From contig CAJNOP010000003.1 in assembly GCA_905250075.1 (NCBI GenBank), positions 6,792,262 through 6,856,261 of the forward strand: a stretch of DNA of 64,000 bases, given 5' to 3'. This document shows, in pieces, positions 60,301-64,000 of the stretch. Position 1 is the stretch's first letter. Every line of letters starts with the position of its first letter. Position numbers and translations under genes: made by a program. Source of the stretch: Rotaria sp. Silwood1 (Eukaryota > Rotifera > Eurotatoria > Philodinida > Philodinidae). The notes under the pieces are model-generated. The model saw only the letters and a program-made list of their open reading frames with translations. It did not search any database and was not told the origin of the DNA.

Positions 60301-62774
60301 TATTATAAGAACAACTGATAATGCAAGAATTTTTTTTTATTAGACAATTGATGATGATAGTCGATGTTCTTATCTCTAATTTTTCTTTGTCTCAATATAC
60401 TTTTTATTACTTTTGAGTGTTATTTTTATTTATACTGCCTTATCAGGATTAGGAAGTATGACAAATGCGAATCATAAGCAAACTTTTTGAAAAAAGTTAT
60501 ATCGAATATTGTGGCTTATATCAAGTAATTAGTGTTTTTTTTTAAGCTGAATAAATTAACTTTTAATATATAGTGATTTTGATATTTTTAAAGTTATTCT
60601 AGATAAACAGATTTCTTTCTTTGTTCTTGATATCATTTCTTTTTTTTTTCTCTATATTACGGATTCCTGGAGTACATTGCTTCTTGACTAGACTAGTACT
60701 TATATTAATTCTATTAGATGCATGTTTTTGATATAATATTCGATTGTCTACAGCTGTGACGGTTCTCTATCTATATGTATCTTCAAGAAGTAATACCATC
60801 TAAATATTTGGATAATCTCTCGTTCTAAGTCATAAATTAACGTTAATCAAACAATCGAAGGAATTATACAATTGATAGTTATCGATCTGTCTGCTACTAC
60901 TTCTTTTACGGTTCTTGTTGTCGTGATTGGTGGTATATGGGAAAAAGGAAAAACGCAATGATGCGCAAGACTCATGTGTTTGAGGAAGAAGAGAGAGGAG
61001 GAGAGAATTAATCTTCACCATTTTTACTCTTTTTTTTTCGGGCTACCCCTTCTGTTCTTGACTATTATTAGTCTTTCACCTTACCTTCCTCTCTCTTCAC
61101 CCTCTTTTGCTTCTTCTTTTCGATTTTAAAAAAAGGCGTCTGTTTGTTTTCGTAAGTAACAATTTTATGCTCTCTGATGTATGCTGTGTCACTGTCGACG
61201 ATGTGCTGTCCCTATCGATTGTTGAAATATTTTCAAAAGACAAATGGTTCGATTCTTTCATTTACCGTCTTTTCAAAGTAAGTTTGATTATTTTGCTAAT
61301 TTATTCAAACAACATATCTATAATATAATGTCAATGTTTATGTTGATGACGATGTTGATAATGACAAGCATCTCATACTTAAATTTCTTGTTTTTATTTA
61401 TTATCACTTTTTCCTGATTAGAGAAGAAAGAAAAGAGAAAAAAAAAAGAACAGTCAAGTTACGCTTTAAATTTCATACCGCTGTTTCTTGTCTTCATCTT
61501 TCCTTTCTAATTAGTATTGACTATATCAAAGAAAGCTAACAACCTTCCTTTAGGTGCTACGCCTGAATGTGCGTGCGTGTATGTATGTATGACTGGTCAT
61601 GCTTATCATGGGTGATGCTATCTACTTTGATTGATCATCCATAGTTAACTATAGCTAGTGACTATTTCAGACAACTCTTTTACTAGTTCTATAAATTATA
61701 GCATTAATGCACATGCATCAGCGGATATTATTAAAACTTTTTGTTCTCTTTTTTCTAATGTCGTTATCTGCATGAATTTTCAAGTGAGTATCTTATTTGT
61801 CTGTCTATTTATGCCATCTTCGCTTCATATGCAAAGAAACAGTGGTGAAAGTGATTTTGGTGAGTGAAATAGCTTCATATGAGCTGTTGTTGCCCTTGAT
61901 AGGAAACTACAAAACGACAAATCAATGCTTCGATGTCATTTTAAAGGTATGCATATATATATATATATATGGATGGCGAATGTGCATCAACAAGTTAGAA
62001 AGAGAAAGGAAAAAGAAAGTGCATTTTGTGTATGATGGATAGAAGAGTATTTGTTTTTAAAGCAAATTGACGTTGGTAGCTGCATAATGTGGCGATAAGA
62101 TTGTATATAAATGTGGTTGCTCAGACGAGAAGTAGAAAAAGAAAAAGAAAAAAATTCGACAAAGAAAACTTAAGATCAATATGAAATATTGTTTGTACGG
62201 TGATGCATTTGTACGAACAATTATTATTTCTGTTTCTTTGATTCGTTTAGTAGCTCACTTGTCTATTATTTCTATGTTCTCCTTCTTTTTTAAAATTTTG
62301 TGTGGATAGCATATTTTTCAACAAACACGAGTTATAATTGTTAACGTGCCTTTTTATGTTTATTTAGAAAAAAAAAAGAAAAATATAACTTAATCCATTC
62401 AGTCAAGTAAATACTATTCGTCTCTTTCTGTTAAAGAAAAAATCGAGCTAACAACATGTTCAGACTACATTTCGTTTGCAGTTCATTTGATAGTTTGTGC
62501 ATGACGTTTGTTATCATTATTCCTTAACCGGATGAGAATAAATGAATTCGATTCATATTTATCTTTGTTTTTTTCTACTTCTTCTTCTTTACTCCTTTCA
62601 ATTCATATGAAGATCATCTCGAGCTTATATGTATGATCGAGTAAATTGATGTTCGTTTTTTAATGATATTCATTTCTTTCCTTTTTAGACAACAAAACTT
62701 AACTTAACAACTGCGACATTATTTGTGTCGCTATAATCCTGTTAATTGTCGTGCGAGTTTTTTTTTAATTTCAC
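54312..62774. other. 8.5 kb without a recognisable gene
   Basis: Long gene-free stretch upstream of the GPCR at 62775. Short open frames (55407-55760, 57221-57526, 61658-61867 and others) lack domains and splice partners. From about 56.4 kb on, the plus strand is rich in T/C tracts (for example 61020-61130). There is a local GC rise at about 57560-57720 (gcagaggcgtgtgtgcaagcgctcgctcg). Simple repeats: TGTA/TATG type at 57990-58020 and 61575-61590, and (AT)n at 61953-61970. The block may be the GPCR promoter and 5' noncoding introns. Confidence 0.45.
61953..61970. repeat. (AT)n dinucleotide repeat
   Basis: About nine uninterrupted AT units upstream of the GPCR gene. Confidence 0.9.
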
Positions 62775-64000
62775 ATGATTGTTTGCTTTCTCGGTGTTCA
62801 TATTAACATCAGTCGATTGTTAACATTCGCCTGTTTTCTAATTGTTTTTACCATCGTTCAATTTAAACTAGTGCTTGCCGTTGATGCAGCTCCTGAAGGT
62901 ATTAAAATCGTCCATTCATCATTGAACAATACATCAATATTAGAGCAGGATAATATTTTTACAAATTCAACACAAAATACAACAAATAATTGTATAGCTG
63001 AAGTAATCAATGTAACTTTGCCTTATTTTTCATTGCCTTATCGAATATTTGCTGGTGCACTTATTGTTCCAATTACAATTTGTGCTATATCTGGCAATAT
63101 TCTTGTTATTTATGTTATCAAACATTATCGTTCATTACGTATAACAGGCAATGTTTTTCTTGCCTCTCTTGCTGTTGCTGATGTTGGTGTTAGTACACTA
63201 GCAATGACATTCTATGGGCTACAATTACTTCAAGGAAGATGGATACTTGGAGCGGTAAGGCAATTAAATAATATTATTATTTTTTAGTTCGACTAGAATA
63301 TTGATTACCTGGAACTGAGTTTGTATTTTTTTTTTCTTCGATGTATAAAAATGAAGACCCTAAGGTAAATTGATCTTACAATCGAAATATTTGTCGTTTT
63401 ATTTACTATGCATAAATATGCACATGAACGAATCAAGCTAAGTGCTTCTCTTTTCATCGTCTCGAAAAGAAATAGTCAATAATAAACTTTTTTTCCTTCT
63501 TCTATGAAACCTAAAGGTTACTTTTACTTCTGGTTACATAGTTCTCTTACCAATATATATTTTAAATAGTAATATTTAGATAAAAAAGAACCTATTTTTC
63601 TCGTGTCATGATTAGACATATTAATGAAGCTGGGTACGTAAAACAATAATGGAGTCATTTTTTTTTTAATTTTCATGATTCTTATGATAATAATTGGAGA
63701 TATAAAAAGAATATATTCACCTGGAAATTATATCTTTAATTTGACTAGACTTACGATAGGATCAATTTTTTATTTTCTATTTTATTCATGACACATTGCT
63801 ATAGATTTAAATAATGAATTCAGGGAGTTTTGCTCATATTTCAACACATGTTTAACTATATTTATGAGTTATGACTTTAATAAAATAAAAAGAAGAAACA
63901 TGTGAAACTCGGAATGTTATTTTTCTTGCTTCACTAGATCATGAATTTCAAAAAAAAAAACAATCAAAGATTTATATTTATTTTCTTAGGATTGCATGAG
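62775..64000 (+). CDS. Class A GPCR, melatonin-receptor-like (5' coding exon, partial)
   Basis: The exon 62775-63254 ends at ...GRWILGA|GTAAGG; the following intron fills the rest of the window, so the gene runs off the right edge. It codes about 160 aa. A signal-peptide-like hydrophobic start (LLTFACFLIVFTIVQF) is followed by an N-terminal extracellular part with several N-glycosylation sites (NNTS, NSTQ, NTTN, NVTL). TM1 is FAGALIVPITICAISGNILV (with GN). ICL1 is KHYRSLRITGN and TM2 is VFLASLAVADVGVSTLAM (conserved LAxAD). The ECL1 Trp is present (GRWILG). The GN-x-F-x3-LAVAD pattern after an R-rich loop is closest to melatonin receptors among those I know, but amine and orphan receptors are possible without TM3-TM7. 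A TTCCTTTTTAG acceptor at about 62689, before a noncoding stretch, points to an untranslated first exon or a trans-splice site. Confidence 0.8.

Noticed and set aside
61190..61275. tRNA B-box-like ggttcgattc
   Set aside because: No A box or acceptor stem at the right distance.
1..64000. Search by eye for a spliced-leader RNA gene, rRNA, CRISPR arrays and telomeric repeats
   Set aside because: None seen; the trans-splicing proposal therefore rests on acceptor positions only.

Overview
The window looks like nuclear DNA from a small invertebrate, most likely a bdelloid rotifer. It is strongly A/T-rich, most genes are broken by very short introns of about 43-70 nt with GT..AG borders, and conserved metazoan proteins (ZPR1, NUP35, PICK1, RNF103, RPA1) sit beside F-box, B-box-like and class A GPCR families of the kind bdelloids have in large numbers. 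The assignment to bdelloids is an inference from style; no rRNA or organelle marker is present. Exon chains were built by hand from reading frame, splice borders and similarity to remembered family motifs. For each complete gene the exon lengths sum to a multiple of three.

Layout. 1-0.8 kb: end of an unrecognised minus-strand gene. 2.8-5.5 kb: two non-autonomous hAT-like elements with 8-bp target duplications. 6.4-7.9 kb: ZPR1 (minus). 8.2-11.1 kb: two decayed minus-strand genes with in-frame stops and frameshifts. 11.1-15 kb: no gene, a fold-back repeat and an assembly gap. 15-16.2 kb: NUP35. 17.7-18.5 kb: a B-box/coiled-coil protein. 19.9-20.3 kb: a second fold-back repeat. 21.2-23.2 kb: PICK1. 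24.3-25.8 kb: a new type II membrane protein. 28.4-31.9 kb: two tandem GPCR pseudogenes at different stages of decay. 33-35 kb: a short-chain dehydrogenase whose catalytic Ser and Tyr are both replaced. 35.2-35.5 kb: a small TA-flanked MITE. 35.5-39.9 kb: RNF103 with two long introns. 40.4-44.9 kb: a BTB-BACK-kelch protein. 45.9-46.7 kb: a plus-strand unknown protein, convergent with RPA1 (46.8-49.7 kb, 15 exons). 52.5-54.3 kb: F-box protein (plus). 54.3-62.8 kb: an 8.5 kb stretch without a recognisable gene. 62.8 kb to the end: first coding exon of a melatonin-receptor-like GPCR that runs off the window.

How the genes relate. I see no single pathway. RNF103 (ER E3 ligase), the BTB-kelch protein and the F-box protein would all act in ubiquitylation. 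RPA1 acts in DNA replication and repair, ZPR1 in eEF1A/proliferation signalling, NUP35 in the nuclear pore, and PICK1 in membrane trafficking. SDR, RNF103 and BTB-kelch lie head to tail with gaps of only about 450-540 bp. A recurring feature is a pyrimidine-tract/AG acceptor at or just upstream of the start codon. In three genes the AG directly touches the ATG. This fits spliced-leader trans-splicing, which is known in bdelloids.
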